A stretch of DNA of 38,646 bases. It comes from Clostridium sp. UBA6640 (GTDB lineage Bacteria; Bacillota; Clostridia; Clostridiales; Clostridiaceae). The stretch is from the NCBI RefSeq assembly GCF_002455975.1, contig NZ_DKLM01000081.1:1-38646 (forward strand). Direction: 5' to 3'. Below, in pieces: positions 9,105 to 18,158 of the stretch (position 1 is the first letter of the stretch; each line of letters opens with the position of its first letter). The notes under the pieces are model-generated. The model saw only the letters and a program-made list of their open reading frames with translations. It ran no database searches and was not told where the DNA came from. The position numbers and the translations under genes are program-made.

Positions 9105-9892
9105 ATTTCTTTCTAACTTTGTTTTTTTTGGAATTAAAATAAAATTATTACATTCGTTAGGAAAAACATCTTTATCTTCTTCAGAATTATTATTGAAGTT
9201 TTATGATAAGGTATTTTGTGGTGTTAATATAATATTGTAAGCACAGAAAGCTAAATATAAATAAAAGAAGGATATGTTTAAAAAGGATAAGAGGATAAAA
9301 ATAATGTGCAGAAAAATTCCCAAATATAATAGTAGGGTTTTATAATGTAAGAAAGAGTCTAACAGAATGAAGTAGCGAATATGCTCTATCAAAATCAACA
9401 ATATTAGCTTAGATAAAGAAAGATAAACTAATTAACTGTAGGCAAAAATATACCTGCAACATGCAATGTTACGGGTAAGGTGACAATTAATATTCTCTAT
9501 GAACTATATAAAATAGCATTATTTAAAGATAAATATTCTACAAACTAAATATAGGGAATATTTTGTCTAATCATCTCTATACCATAGATGCTTAAAAAAA
9601 TTATAGTTTCTATAAAAAACATTATAGAATTAAACTTAAATTATAAAAAACAAATGAAATATAATTAAATAAATACTATTTTTAGAAAAATATCAGTAGA
9701 TAATTATAAAATAAGTAGAATTGATGCATAAAGTTACAAAATAATCCATCAAAAAGGTATATAATAATAAACATGAAGTTTAAAGTATATGTATTAAATT
9801 ATATTTTCATTGAGGAATGAATAGAAATGAATATTAAAAAGATACAAGATGTGTTTATTGATAGAGGTGGAATTGAGGTAGGAGAATTTTAT
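9105..9892. other. Non-coding stretch, nothing recognised
   Basis: About 790 bases of A+T-rich DNA. Short open frames exist on both strands but none shows a ribosome site with plausible protein composition. The 3' half leads into the S51 peptidase gene. An ATG at 9827, in frame with that gene, has only a poor GAGG site 11 bases upstream. Confidence 0.4.
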
Positions 9893-10636
9893 ATGAAGAA
9901 ATTTGTAATGGTTAGTGGGGTTGATCCAAACACAAATTTAGATTTTATTGATGAGGAAATAATCAGGATCACAAGTAAATCCAATCCTAAAATACTTTTT
10001 ATACCGACGGCTAGTGGTGATGATATAAATTATTGCAATAGATATAAAAGTATATATGAAGAAAAATTTAAATGCAGTTTGGATGTTCTTTATTTATTTA
10101 CACAATCTCCTAAAGAACAGGAAATAAGAAATAAGATTTTTACATCTGATATTGTTTATATTGGAGGTGGGTCTACTGTACGATTAATGGAATGTTTTAA
10201 TAAATTTAATATGAAAGATATTTTAACAGAGGCAATTGGGAAAGGAGTTGTTTTAGCTGGTATAAGTGCTGGTTCTATATGCTTAGGTAAGTATTATTTT
10301 TATGAAGAAGAGTCTAAAAATTTTGAAGCAGATGGATTTGAAGGCTTTGTAAAAGTTGATTGTTTAGGTTTTTTAAAATTACTTATATTTCCTCATAATA
10401 ATCTTGAAGACTATAGTGAGATGATTAATGCTATGGTAAGGAAACATAAGATATTAGGAATAGCATTAGATAATAACTGCGCCCTTGAAATTGTAGATGA
10501 TACCTATAGGATAATTACAAGTAAAGAAGGGGCAAAAGCATATGCTTTTTATCTAAAAGAAGGTGAGTTAGTTAAGAAAATTATTGAAAAAAAGCATGAG
10601 TTCAATGATATAAAACAATTAATGAATCTTAACTAA
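9893..10636 (+). CDS. Peptidase S51 (dipeptidase E / cyanophycinase-like) family protein
   Basis: This 247-residue protein starts MKKFVMVSGVDP and has the family layout: FIPTASGDD, YIGGGSTVRLME, and the nucleophile elbow GISAGS with Ser125. FPHNN supplies a candidate catalytic His168. The fold is class I glutamine-amidotransferase-like. Family members remove N-terminal aspartyl dipeptides or act on cyanophycin-like peptides; the substrate here is unknown. I chose ATG 9893 because GGTAGGAG lies 8 bases upstream and the product then begins like the family. An in-frame ATG at 9827 would add 22 residues but has a weak ribosome site. The gene stands alone among acetyltransferases and relics, with no obvious operon partner. 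Confidence 0.82.
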   Translation: MKKFVMVSGVDPNTNLDFIDEEIIRITSKSNPKILFIPTASGDDINYCNRYKSIYEEKFKCSLDVLYLFTQSPKEQEIRNKIFTSDIVYIGGGSTVRLMECFNKFNMKDILTEAIGKGVVLAGISAGSICLGKYYFYEEESKNFEADGFEGFVKVDCLGFLKLLIFPHNNLEDYSEMINAMVRKHKILGIALDNNCALEIVDDTYRIITSKEGAKAYAFYLKEGELVKKIIEKKHEFNDIKQLMNLN

Positions 10637-11066
10637 AATATTAATGCAATTTGTAGTATTACTTATGAGGATATATCTGAAGATTTAAAGAAAAAATATT
10701 ATATAAGCTAAAATAAAGATATTAATGTTAAAAAGTTGAGATAAAAGTATTTTGTTGATAAAAAAACTATAGGGATTGATTTTGAGGAAATACATAAGGT
10801 AGGTTATGCAATACAATCGAATAACTTTTACATTTAAAAAATAAATAATTTATATTACGTTAAATTGTTGGAATTTTTCGAAAGATATTAGAAAACTCAT
10901 TGTAATTTATTTAATAAGTTATAGAATAAGGTATTAATGTAAAAATATGTTTAACCATTTATAAAGAAAAATTGCTTCAAGCCTTATGGAGCGAAATTAC
11001 TGAAAAAGATATTCCTCACATTGAAAAATATTGCTGAAGAATTATTCAAATGGAGGGTTTAACAAA
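10637..11066. other. Intergenic stretch with possible coding debris
   Basis: No intact gene is seen. Short protein-like pieces remain on the plus strand, such as ITYEDISEDLKKKYY near 10665 and WSEITEKDIPHIEKYC near 10985, each ended by a stop. I do not recognise them. The stretch ends with the GGAGG ribosome site of the next gene at 11052. Confidence 0.35.
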
Positions 11067-11957
11067 ATGTTAATATCAAAAAAAATAGAAGAAGAACCTA
11101 TACAGAATAAATATGAACGTATAATAGAACGTTATAGTTCAAGTATGAAAAGTGACATAATTTCATTCCATTACCAGAATCCAAGAGTTATTGATGGGTT
11201 AATTGAATGGCTTGAAGAAAGTCCTGAAAGTGCATTAATTCTAAGAGAAGACAATATAATAAAGGCAATTGCTATATACGAACAAGGGGATTGTGCAGAA
11301 AGAGATATGTGGATATTTGTCGGAGAACAATATAGAAATCATGGTATAGGTTCAGAACTATTGTTTGCAGTTCTTGAAGAAATGAAATTTGCAGGAACAC
11401 AAACAGTACTATGCGATTTTGTGAGGAATGATATAATACACAATTTTTTATCCCAAAATGGGTTTAAACATTATTATGATTCTGTTTATATGGCTAGTGA
11501 AACAATTTTAAGTAAAGAAGAATTTACTGGTGTTCGTCATTATGAGGATAAGGACTATATTGAAACCTTTGAACTTGCTTCAAGAGCGTTTCATAATATG
11601 GGGTTATCAGTTGGTCTAAATTCAAAGCGTGATGAACCAACTGATAAATCACGAAAGCAGTATTTAGATAATAGCAGTGATTTATTCATATTAGAGAGTG
11701 ATGGTAAAATTGTTGCTAGCTTGCTTTTAAATGAGAATTCCATTGAGCGTGTTGCAGTTAAGGTAGATTGTCAGAGGCGTGGCTATGGTCGGAAAATGAT
11801 TAAATTTGCATTAAGTGAACTATATAGGCGAGGATATTCTAAATGCTTTCTTTGGTGCTTAGTAGGCAATCCTGCTGAGTATCTATATAAAATAGAAGGT
11901 TTTGTAGTAGAAGATTATTATGAGATTATGAATATGTCACTAAGTAATTGTAATTAG
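11067..11957 (+). CDS. Tandem-domain GNAT N-acetyltransferase
   Basis: A 296-residue protein with two GNAT-like halves. The first (about 25-150) has the acetyl-CoA loop YRNHGIGSELL (residues 89-99). The second (about 155-290) has VDCQRRGYGRKM with the loop near 236-243. Each loop fits the Q/RxxGxG/A pattern that binds the CoA pyrophosphate. Both therefore look competent, although in many such tandem proteins only one half is catalytic. The acceptor is unknown. I start at ATG 11067, 10 bases behind GGAGG; a longer frame from TTG 11031 lacks a ribosome site. The next gene downstream is another GNAT, about 70 bases away. Confidence 0.85.
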   Translation: MLISKKIEEEPIQNKYERIIERYSSSMKSDIISFHYQNPRVIDGLIEWLEESPESALILREDNIIKAIAIYEQGDCAERDMWIFVGEQYRNHGIGSELLFAVLEEMKFAGTQTVLCDFVRNDIIHNFLSQNGFKHYYDSVYMASETILSKEEFTGVRHYEDKDYIETFELASRAFHNMGLSVGLNSKRDEPTDKSRKQYLDNSSDLFILESDGKIVASLLLNENSIERVAVKVDCQRRGYGRKMIKFALSELYRRGYSKCFLWCLVGNPAEYLYKIEGFVVEDYYEIMNMSLSNCN

Positions 11958-12028
11958 TATATATGCGATAGAGTTTATAAAATAATAATGATATATTGAC
12001 TACATTAAAAAAGAGGGGTGAATATAAA

Positions 12029-12577
12029 GTGGTAATGATGGAAACAGAAAGACTTATTATTAGAAGGTTTAACATAGATGATTGGAAAGAGTTATATGAA
12101 TACCTTTCTCAAGAATCAGTAGTCAAATATGAACCTTATAACAGTTATAATGAAGATGAATGTAAAGAAGAGGCAGAGCATCGTTCACAATCAGAAGCTT
12201 TTTGGGCTGTTTGCTTGAAAGAAAATAACAAATTGATAGGAAATATTTATTTTCAACAACAAGAACCTAAGGAATTTCTTACATGGGAAATTGGTTATGT
12301 TTTTAATCCTAAATATTATGGTAAGGGTTATGCTACAGAAAGTTGTAAGGCTATTTTTAAATATGGGTTTGAAGAAATGGGTGCCCACCGCATTATAGCT
12401 AAGTGTAATCCAGAAAACAGTGCTTCATGGAAGTTATTAGAGCGATTAGAAATGAGAAAAGAAGGCCATTATAAAAAGCCAGCATTTTTCAAAAAAAATA
12501 TAGATGGAAATCCATTATGGCATGATGCGTATATATATGCTATGTTATCAGAGGAATGGAGTACATCAAACAAATGA
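12029..12577 (+). CDS. RimJ/RimL-type GNAT N-acetyltransferase
   Basis: A 182-residue protein beginning with (V)VMMETERLIIRRF, the standard opening of RimJ/RimL-like acetyltransferases. It continues with WEIGYVFNPKYYGKGYATES, which holds the acetyl-CoA loop, then HRIIAKCNPENSASWKLLER, another family hallmark. Relatives acetylate N-terminal amines of ribosomal proteins or small amines, including antibiotics; the substrate cannot be told from sequence. I chose GTG 12029 because AGAGGGGTGA lies about 9 bases upstream. ATG 12035 or 12038 is possible, while a TTG at 11996 would put the ribosome site inside the gene. Confidence 0.85.
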   Translation: MVMMETERLIIRRFNIDDWKELYEYLSQESVVKYEPYNSYNEDECKEEAEHRSQSEAFWAVCLKENNKLIGNIYFQQQEPKEFLTWEIGYVFNPKYYGKGYATESCKAIFKYGFEEMGAHRIIAKCNPENSASWKLLERLEMRKEGHYKKPAFFKKNIDGNPLWHDAYIYAMLSEEWSTSNK

Positions 12578-12663
12578 TTAAAAGTTATAGTCCGTGTGTT
12601 TTAAGATAAGATTCTTGTTTAGAAATTAAAATAATGTATCTTTGTGTAAAATAATATTACAGG

Positions 12664-12957
12664 CTATACTTTAGCTATGAGTATAAAAAGCTTATCATTA
12701 TTATCTTTGATGAAGCAACTTCCTCATTAGATAGTGAGAGCGAGAATGGGATTGTGAGGGTTATTCAAGAAGTGTCGAAACATAAAACTATTATTTCAAT
12801 TTCACATAGGTTTTCAACAATTGCTGGATTAGAGAACATGATAGTATTGCAAGATGGTCATATTGTTACACAAGGGGGTATGGAAGAGTTAATGAGGCAA
12901 AGTGATTTATTAGTTTCTATATTCCACAATCAAGAAGAAATTGGGCAGTTTAACTAG
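12664..12957 (+). pseudogene. C-terminal scrap of an ABC exporter ATPase
   Basis: One frame reads YKKLIIIIFDEATSSLDS (Walker B and D-loop), then TIISISHRFSTI with the switch histidine, and VLQDGHIVTQGGMEEL, the usual tail of an ABC exporter nucleotide-binding domain. Walker A, Q-loop and signature motif are absent upstream, and no membrane domain is present. The longest part with a start codon is 12754-12957. This is a truncated remnant. Exporters of this type often lie beside NRPS or peptide clusters, so it may be left over from the decayed cluster, which is an inference. Confidence 0.8.
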
Positions 12958-13000
12958 ATAGCAGTATTTTAAGGTTTATTTCAAATACTGCAATCAATGC

Positions 13001-13020
13001 TATAATGCATCACAGAGAAA
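13001..13020 (+). repeat. 20-base motif repeated at 15178-15197
   Basis: TATAATGCATCACAGAGAAA here matches 15178-15197 at 18 of 20 positions. A looser match continues for about 25 more bases, into what is the start codon region of the acetyltransferase at 15210. This copy may be the decayed 5' end of a duplicated gene. It begins with a TATAAT that could also serve as a promoter -10 element. Confidence 0.55.
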
Positions 13021-13093
13021 TCTATAATTTAATATAAATTTATAAACAAATGCAAAAAACAAAGACTTAAAAAGTTAATTATAGGGGGGAACT

Positions 13094-13858
13094 ATGGAAT
13101 TTAATAAATCTAAAATATTGGGAATAGTAAGAAAACAATTGGCAATAGATATGAATTGCAACTCAGAGGATTTTGGTAAAGATGGCATAGTATTTTGTGA
13201 AACAAAATCAAATGAAGGAAGAAGAATGTTTGATAGACAATCTCCATTTCTTGAAATTGCAACTATGGGTAAAGGTATAGTTGTTTCAGCAGATAATGAT
13301 ATTTTAGCAAAAGTAAAACCATTATTAGAAAATAGAACAAGAGAAGATATATTTGCAATACCATTTATATTCGGACATTCTCTTTATTATATTCCTGATT
13401 GCAATAGAATAAAAAAATTACCTTTGCCAGATGGCTTTGATCTTTATATAAAAAAAGGAGAAGAGATACATCAATTATATAAAATTTCAGGTTTTGAAAA
13501 TGCAATTCAATATGACATAAATCATCCTCGTCCAGATGTAATTGCAATATATGCAATGTACGGTAATAAGATTGCAGCAATGGCAGGAGCATCCGCTGAT
13601 AGTAATTTAATGTGGCAAATAGGGATTGATGTATTACCTAAGTTCAGAAATAATGGACTTGCTACAAGGTTAGTAAGTAATCTTGCAATAATGATTATGG
13701 AACGAGGGATTGTGCCTTATTATGGAACTGCTTCATCAAATATAGCATCACAATCTGTTGCATATAGAAGTGGATTTATTCCAGCGTGGATGTGTTCATA
13801 TAAAAATACCTTTGATGGAACGGCACCTTATGAGAAGGACATAAAAATCATTTTTTAA
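13094..13858 (+). CDS. GNAT-family acetyltransferase with N-terminal extension
   Basis: A 254-residue protein whose C-terminal half carries a GNAT core: VIAIYAMYGNKIAAMAGASA leads to IGIDVLPKFRNNGLATRLV, where the acetyl-CoA loop is RNNGLA, followed by ASQSVAYRSGFIPAW. The first 130 residues contain an all-alpha/beta region with FGKDGIVFCETKSNEG and IPFIFGHSLYYIPD, which recurs in clostridial acetyltransferases but which I cannot assign a function. The ribosome site AGGGGGG precedes the ATG. It lies among other acetyltransferases but is not visibly co-transcribed with them. The substrate is unknown. Confidence 0.8.
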   Translation: MEFNKSKILGIVRKQLAIDMNCNSEDFGKDGIVFCETKSNEGRRMFDRQSPFLEIATMGKGIVVSADNDILAKVKPLLENRTREDIFAIPFIFGHSLYYIPDCNRIKKLPLPDGFDLYIKKGEEIHQLYKISGFENAIQYDINHPRPDVIAIYAMYGNKIAAMAGASADSNLMWQIGIDVLPKFRNNGLATRLVSNLAIMIMERGIVPYYGTASSNIASQSVAYRSGFIPAWMCSYKNTFDGTAPYEKDIKIIF

Positions 13859-14005
13859 TACTGTTATAGCTATTATTTTTTAGTGCTAAATATGCTCTTA
13901 ACGTTATTATAAAAGATAAAAAATATTAGAGAATTAAAGAATAAAAATAAGTTAGTGTAAGAGCCAAAAGGCTATTATTAACATATAGGATGAGAGGGTG
14001 TTATT

Positions 14006-14923
14006 ATGAGTAAAAATGTACCTAATTATATAAAGTTATATAAAGGTGGTGAACTTAAAAATAGAGTTGAGTTACTTAAAAAGAAACTAAGGAATTGTAC
14101 GTTGTGCAATCATAGGTGCAATGTAAATAGGATCGCAAATAAAAGAGGATTCTGTGGGGCAGGCGAAAATATGATAATAACATGCTATGGACCTCATTTT
14201 GGTGAAGAAAAAGGGTTAGTAGGTACCGGCGGATCTGGTACTATTTTCTTTAGCTATTGTACAATGAGGTGTGTATTTTGTCAAAATTATGATTTAAGCC
14301 AGTATCCTCAAGGTAATGAAGAGAGTCCACAGAGACTTAGTGATATTATGATAGAATTGCAAGAAAAGGGATGTCATAATATAAATCTTGTATCTCCAAC
14401 ACATTTTGTTCCGCAAATTATTGAAGGAATATATTTAGCAATTGGGAAGGGACTTTCTATACCAATAGTTTATAACACAGGAAGTTATGACGATTACGAA
14501 ACAATAAAACTATTAGATGGAGTTATAGATATATATGTGCCTGATATCAAATTTTTTGATAATGATAAAGGATTAAAATATACCAAATGTGAGGGATATT
14601 TCAATAACGCTAAAAAAGTAATAAAAGAGATGTATAGACAAGTTGGAGATTTAGAAGTTAATAGAGAAGGTATCGCTGTTAAAGGAATACTTTTAAGACA
14701 TTTAATTATGCCAAATAATATAGAAGATTCAAAAGAGGTATTGAAGTTTATAGTAAATGAATTATCTCATAACACTGTTGTTGATATAATGGGATTATAC
14801 AAACCGATGTATAAAGCTAATGAATATCATGAAATTTCAAAGGAATTGAACTCGTCAGAATTCGAAGATGTAGTTCAATATGCTAAGGATATAGGATTGA
14901 CTAAGCTTATTCTTTCTAAGTAA
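14006..14923 (+). CDS. PflX-like radical SAM protein
   Basis: A 305-residue protein of the family called PflX or 'PFL-activating enzyme-like'. The radical SAM cluster motif CTMRCVFC gives Cys85, Cys89 and Cys92, ligands of the [4Fe-4S] cluster that cleaves S-adenosylmethionine. An N-terminal set of cysteines (31, 34, 38, 50; CTLCNHRCNVNR and GFC) probably binds a second metal site. VGTGGSGTIFFSYC and LVSPTHFVPQI are family segments. Family members are proposed to activate or modify an enzyme, but the target is not known, and no pyruvate formate-lyase gene lies nearby. A GAGAGGGTG ribosome site precedes the ATG. Confidence 0.88.
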   Translation: MSKNVPNYIKLYKGGELKNRVELLKKKLRNCTLCNHRCNVNRIANKRGFCGAGENMIITCYGPHFGEEKGLVGTGGSGTIFFSYCTMRCVFCQNYDLSQYPQGNEESPQRLSDIMIELQEKGCHNINLVSPTHFVPQIIEGIYLAIGKGLSIPIVYNTGSYDDYETIKLLDGVIDIYVPDIKFFDNDKGLKYTKCEGYFNNAKKVIKEMYRQVGDLEVNREGIAVKGILLRHLIMPNNIEDSKEVLKFIVNELSHNTVVDIMGLYKPMYKANEYHEISKELNSSEFEDVVQYAKDIGLTKLILSK

Positions 14924-14980
14924 CTTTAGTTCTGCAAAATAAAAAGCTAAATTGGTAACATTGGCAAGAAATGATATGAT

Positions 14981-15046
14981 ATACTGATGGCTTCCGTGAT
15001 ATATAAGAGTTACTACACAATTAAACACACGTGAGGTTATCAGTAT
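14981..15046. repeat. Imperfect inverted repeat between genes
   Basis: ATACTGAT at 14981-14988 is repeated inverted at 15039-15046 (ATCAGTAT), and the neighbouring CCGTG (14994-14998) and CACGTG (15028-15033) partly extend the pairing. It could be a leader or end structure. CACGTGAGGTT also resembles the right-end sequence of the tnpB element at 29070, but the match is short. Confidence 0.35.
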
Positions 15047-15177
15047 GCAAATGAAAATATTAATTATATTGTGTACATTAATAATGAAATTTACAATTAC
15101 TTAGATGATGTAAGTTTTGGTATGAGTAGACATTAAATATATTAATAAATTATAGTAAAAATTGCGCACTTAGATAT

Positions 15178-15197
15178 TATAATGCATTGCAGAGAAA
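15178..15197 (+). repeat. Second copy of the 20-base motif
   Basis: TATAATGCATTGCAGAGAAA is the partner of the motif at 13001-13020. Here it lies directly before the ribosome site (AGAAGGA) and start codon of the acetyltransferase gene at 15210. Confidence 0.55.
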
Positions 15198-15209
15198 GAA
15201 GGAATTTTA

Positions 15210-15983
15210 ATGATTTATAAAGTTGATGGCAATTTAAGAGAGAAATTATATCCTATTTTTAAAAACATGAAAGATACTATGATTCTTTCATATCTTCAAG
15301 GACATATGGGGGCTGCTTGGGTTGATGATATTGAAAATCCTACAGTTGCACAAATATTAGTTGGAGTTTTTGTATTCTATGCTGGAGATCCAAATGCAAA
15401 AGCTGCTGAAGAATTACTATTGAATATTCCAGAAAATATTTTAGCTATTGTAAATACAGATGAATGGAAAAATCGCATAGAAATTGTTCATAAAGGACGT
15501 ATAGAAAAATTTCAGAGATATGCATTTAAGAAGAATTACGAGTATCTGAAACGTGATATGATGGAGAGTTTTTTATCGAAATTACCAGAAGATTATGAAC
15601 TAAAAAGAATAGATAAATCTATAGCTCTTGAAAACTCTTTTCAAAATCTTTCAGAAGATTTCACAAGTCAGTATGAATCCATAGAGGATTATATCAATAA
15701 AGGTGTAGGGTATTGTATTTTACATAATGGACAAGTTGTCTGTGGAGCATCATCATATAGTGTTTACAATGATGGAATTGAGATTGAGGTTGATACTCAT
15801 CCAGATTATAGAAGAAAGGGATTAGCTACTATAGCGTCTGCAGCATTAATCTTAGATTGCATTGATAAAGGAAAGTATCCTAATTGGGATGCAGCTAATC
15901 TTGATTCTGTTAGTTTAGCAGAAAAGTTAGGTTATATTTTAGAAAAATCATATGATACATACTATATAAGTTATGAAAGATAG
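15210..15983 (+). CDS. GNAT acetyltransferase (PF12746-like)
   Basis: A 257-residue protein. The C-terminal third has the GNAT core: IEIEVDTHPDYRRKGLATIA with the acetyl-CoA loop RRKGLA, then SVSLAEKLGYILEKSYDTYY. The first 130 residues (ILSYLQGHMGAAWVDD, VFVFYAGDP) match the less conserved N-terminal domain of the clostridial and bacillar GNAT_acetyltran group, from memory. The acceptor is unknown. An AGAAGGA site lies 7 bases before the ATG. It is not closely linked to its neighbours. Confidence 0.85.
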   Translation: MIYKVDGNLREKLYPIFKNMKDTMILSYLQGHMGAAWVDDIENPTVAQILVGVFVFYAGDPNAKAAEELLLNIPENILAIVNTDEWKNRIEIVHKGRIEKFQRYAFKKNYEYLKRDMMESFLSKLPEDYELKRIDKSIALENSFQNLSEDFTSQYESIEDYINKGVGYCILHNGQVVCGASSYSVYNDGIEIEVDTHPDYRRKGLATIASAALILDCIDKGKYPNWDAANLDSVSLAEKLGYILEKSYDTYYISYER

Positions 15984-16046
15984 ATTGAGAATTAAAAAAG
16001 AGCATGGAGTGGCTAAGAGATATTAAAGGTGAAAGAGAAAAATTTA

Positions 16047-16124
16047 ATGTCAGCAAGAGTTATAGAAGTTCATAAAGAACGGTATAAGATTATAAGAAAT
16101 TTTGAAGGAATTTTTACACACTAA
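16047..16124 (+). pseudogene. Possible N-terminal scrap of an RsgA-like GTPase
   Basis: MSARVIEVHKERYKIIRNFE followed by a stop resembles the start of the OB-fold domain of RsgA/YjeQ GTPases, which commonly read ARVxEVHxERYxI. Nothing of the GTPase domain follows. The match is short, so the identity is tentative. Confidence 0.3.
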
Positions 16125-16255
16125 ACGGAATGGAATAGGGAACTATCATGGAATAATCAAAAAATATATAAACTTTTTGGCTCATTAGCATTCATTTTAA
16201 ATAAGAGCATAATTTAGCCAATAAAATAATAAATTGAAGGAAGGTAAAGGCAAAT

Positions 16256-17029
16256 ATGACTAGAGTTATTATTTCGGATCTTGATGGGACATTGTTAAGA
16301 AGTGACAAAACAATTTCAGATTATTCTATTAATGTTTTAAAAAAGTGCAAAAATGAAGGCAATCAGCTTATATTTGCTACTGCAAGACCTCCAAGAGATA
16401 TATATAAGTATATCCCACATGAGTTAAAGAATGATATCATTATTTGCTATAATGGTGCTCTTGTAATTAAAGGTAAGGATACTTTATATAAAATGGAAAT
16501 GCCTAAAAAAACTATCTTAGAGATTATGGATGCGGCAAAAAAGTATAATCTCGATAATATTTGCATTGAAATAAATGATAAACTTTATTCGAATTTTGAT
16601 GTCTCAGATTATTTTGGTAAAGCACCCTGTGAAATTTTAGATTTAAGAGAGCTAGATTTCACAGTAGCCTTTAAAGTTATTATTTGTACTAAGGAATCAA
16701 TAGAACCAGAGTTACTTAAAAACTTACCTAAAGAGTGTAGAGGTGTAATTACAGATAAGGGGACATTGTGCCAGATAATGCATTCAGAGGTTTCAAAATG
16801 GAATAGTATTAAATATGTTATTAATCATCTAAACTGTAAAATGTCGGACGTAATTGCATTTGGAGATGATTATAATGATTTGGAAATGATAAAAAATTGT
16901 GGAACAGGTGTTGCAATGAAAAATGCGATTGATGAACTAAAGTCTGTTGCAAAATTTGTAACAAAAAGTAACGATGAAGATGGGGTTGTTGTGTTTTTAG
17001 AAAATAATAAATTTATTTATACAAATTAA
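16256..17029 (+). CDS. Cof-type HAD-superfamily phosphatase
   Basis: A 257-residue member of the HAD IIB (Cof/YidA) group. Motif I is SDLDGTLL with nucleophile Asp8 and acid/base Asp10, motif II lies in LIFATARPP, and motif IV is FGDDYNDLEM with Asp204, Asp205 and Asp208 binding magnesium. The cap domain lies between, at about 80-190. Relatives dephosphorylate sugar phosphates, pyridoxal phosphate or flavin precursors, usually with broad range. AAGGAAGGTAAAG precedes the ATG. No operon partner is close. Confidence 0.88.
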   Translation: MTRVIISDLDGTLLRSDKTISDYSINVLKKCKNEGNQLIFATARPPRDIYKYIPHELKNDIIICYNGALVIKGKDTLYKMEMPKKTILEIMDAAKKYNLDNICIEINDKLYSNFDVSDYFGKAPCEILDLRELDFTVAFKVIICTKESIEPELLKNLPKECRGVITDKGTLCQIMHSEVSKWNSIKYVINHLNCKMSDVIAFGDDYNDLEMIKNCGTGVAMKNAIDELKSVAKFVTKSNDEDGVVVFLENNKFIYTN

Positions 17030-17135
17030 TTTTAAAAATTAAAATAAACTGATTATACACTTTAATCTTTATAAAATGTTTTTAAGAGGATAGAGCTAGT
17101 TATTCTCATACTGTTATTAAAAAAACGCAATAAAA

Positions 17136-17413
17136 ATGAGTCGGATCAATACATTTAAAGTCATAGTTAATGATAAGAAAATAAGTTTGAATATTCCCTC
17201 TATTATAATGGTAGATAATATTGAAGTTAATGAATATTATTTTATGTTGCCATTATATAAAATAAGAATAGTATTTAAATTCAGAAAAAGATATATGATT
17301 TTAATGCAACAGCTAGCTACTATCCTAAGAAAACAGTATATGATCCATTTGAAGAGCAATGTTATCCCATAGATATAATAAAAAATATCTATTCAATTTA
17401 CTTTATGATATAA
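17136..17413 (+). pseudogene. Frameshifted small gene, unrecognised
   Basis: The first frame reads from ATG 17136 (MSRINTFKVIVNDKKISLNI and onward). Around 17280 protein-like composition moves to a second frame, which reads IYDFNATASYYPKKTVYDP and then FEEQCYPIDIIKNIY up to the stop at 17411-17413. Each half alone looks like part of a real protein, so a frameshift near 17270-17285 is likely. I do not recognise the family. No good ribosome site is seen. Confidence 0.4.
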
Positions 17414-17479
17414 ATTGAAATTTTATAAAATAAGAGAATATTAAAGAAAATATTAATTTATTGATGTAGGAGGATCTAT

Positions 17480-18118
17480 ATGAATAATGTAATAAATGTT
17501 TTTGAGCAAGAGTTTAAGAATACAAGATGGGGAGGAACTTTAAATAATGTGGTTGAATCTTTACAAAACAATAGAACTGAAAATATAAAAATAAGTAAAT
17601 TTGATAAAGCTTTTAGTAAAAATAGAGATATGAAGTTGGTTGAATATGATGATGAACTAGGAAGTTTTAAATTAAATATTAAATACTATTTTGATAAAGA
17701 ATTTGATACATTTTACTACTCTAGAGAACATGATTTACAAAAATTGCATAAATCCTTAATTGATAAAATAAGAGATAATACAGAGCTGAGCGATGAAGAA
17801 ATCACACAAAAATATGAAGAACTTATTAATAAAGATGATTTTAAATCTGAAGAGATTGAAATTAGTAAAGCAAAAGAAAATAGACAAATAATAAAATTTG
17901 GAGATTATAGATTAACTTTAGGATTATATTTTTTTTGTAAAGAAGATAGAAATAGTATAGAAACAATATTAAAATCATTTTATGGTGAGTCAGAAATCAT
18001 TGATGGGCATAGCGTTTGGAAAAATTGTGGTATTAGAATGGAGTTGGCACCTAATATTTTAACTTATGTTCCGATAGTAGAAATGTTAAAAGAAAATATT
18101 GAAAAAGATAAACAATAA
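17480..18118 (+). CDS. Hypothetical protein, 212 residues
   Basis: I do not recognise this protein. It has an excellent AGGAGG site 9 bases before the ATG and a uniform coding composition. It is highly charged, with no signal peptide or membrane segment. A lysine/glutamate-rich helical middle (about 70-135) is followed by a more hydrophobic C-terminal region, IIKFGDYRLTLGLYFF and SVWKNCGIRMELAPNILTYV, which could be a small alpha/beta domain. It lies between a decayed small gene and an NRPS condensation-domain scrap, in the same direction as the NRPS genes. An immunity or accessory role for the peptide cluster is conceivable but unsupported. Confidence 0.7.
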   Translation: MNNVINVFEQEFKNTRWGGTLNNVVESLQNNRTENIKISKFDKAFSKNRDMKLVEYDDELGSFKLNIKYYFDKEFDTFYYSREHDLQKLHKSLIDKIRDNTELSDEEITQKYEELINKDDFKSEEIEISKAKENRQIIKFGDYRLTLGLYFFCKEDRNSIETILKSFYGESEIIDGHSVWKNCGIRMELAPNILTYVPIVEMLKENIEKDKQ

Positions 18119-18158
18119 TATTATATCTGCTATGATGTAAGCACCGAAGTGTGTTTCA

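Noticed and set aside
9201..9401. Minus-strand 66-codon frame rich in Leu, Ile and Phe
   Set aside because: It has no ribosome site, and the composition is what A+T-rich DNA gives by chance.
14006..14923. Pyruvate formate-lyase activating enzyme PflA
   Set aside because: The N-terminal cysteine set and overall layout fit the PflX-like family, and no formate-lyase gene is nearby.
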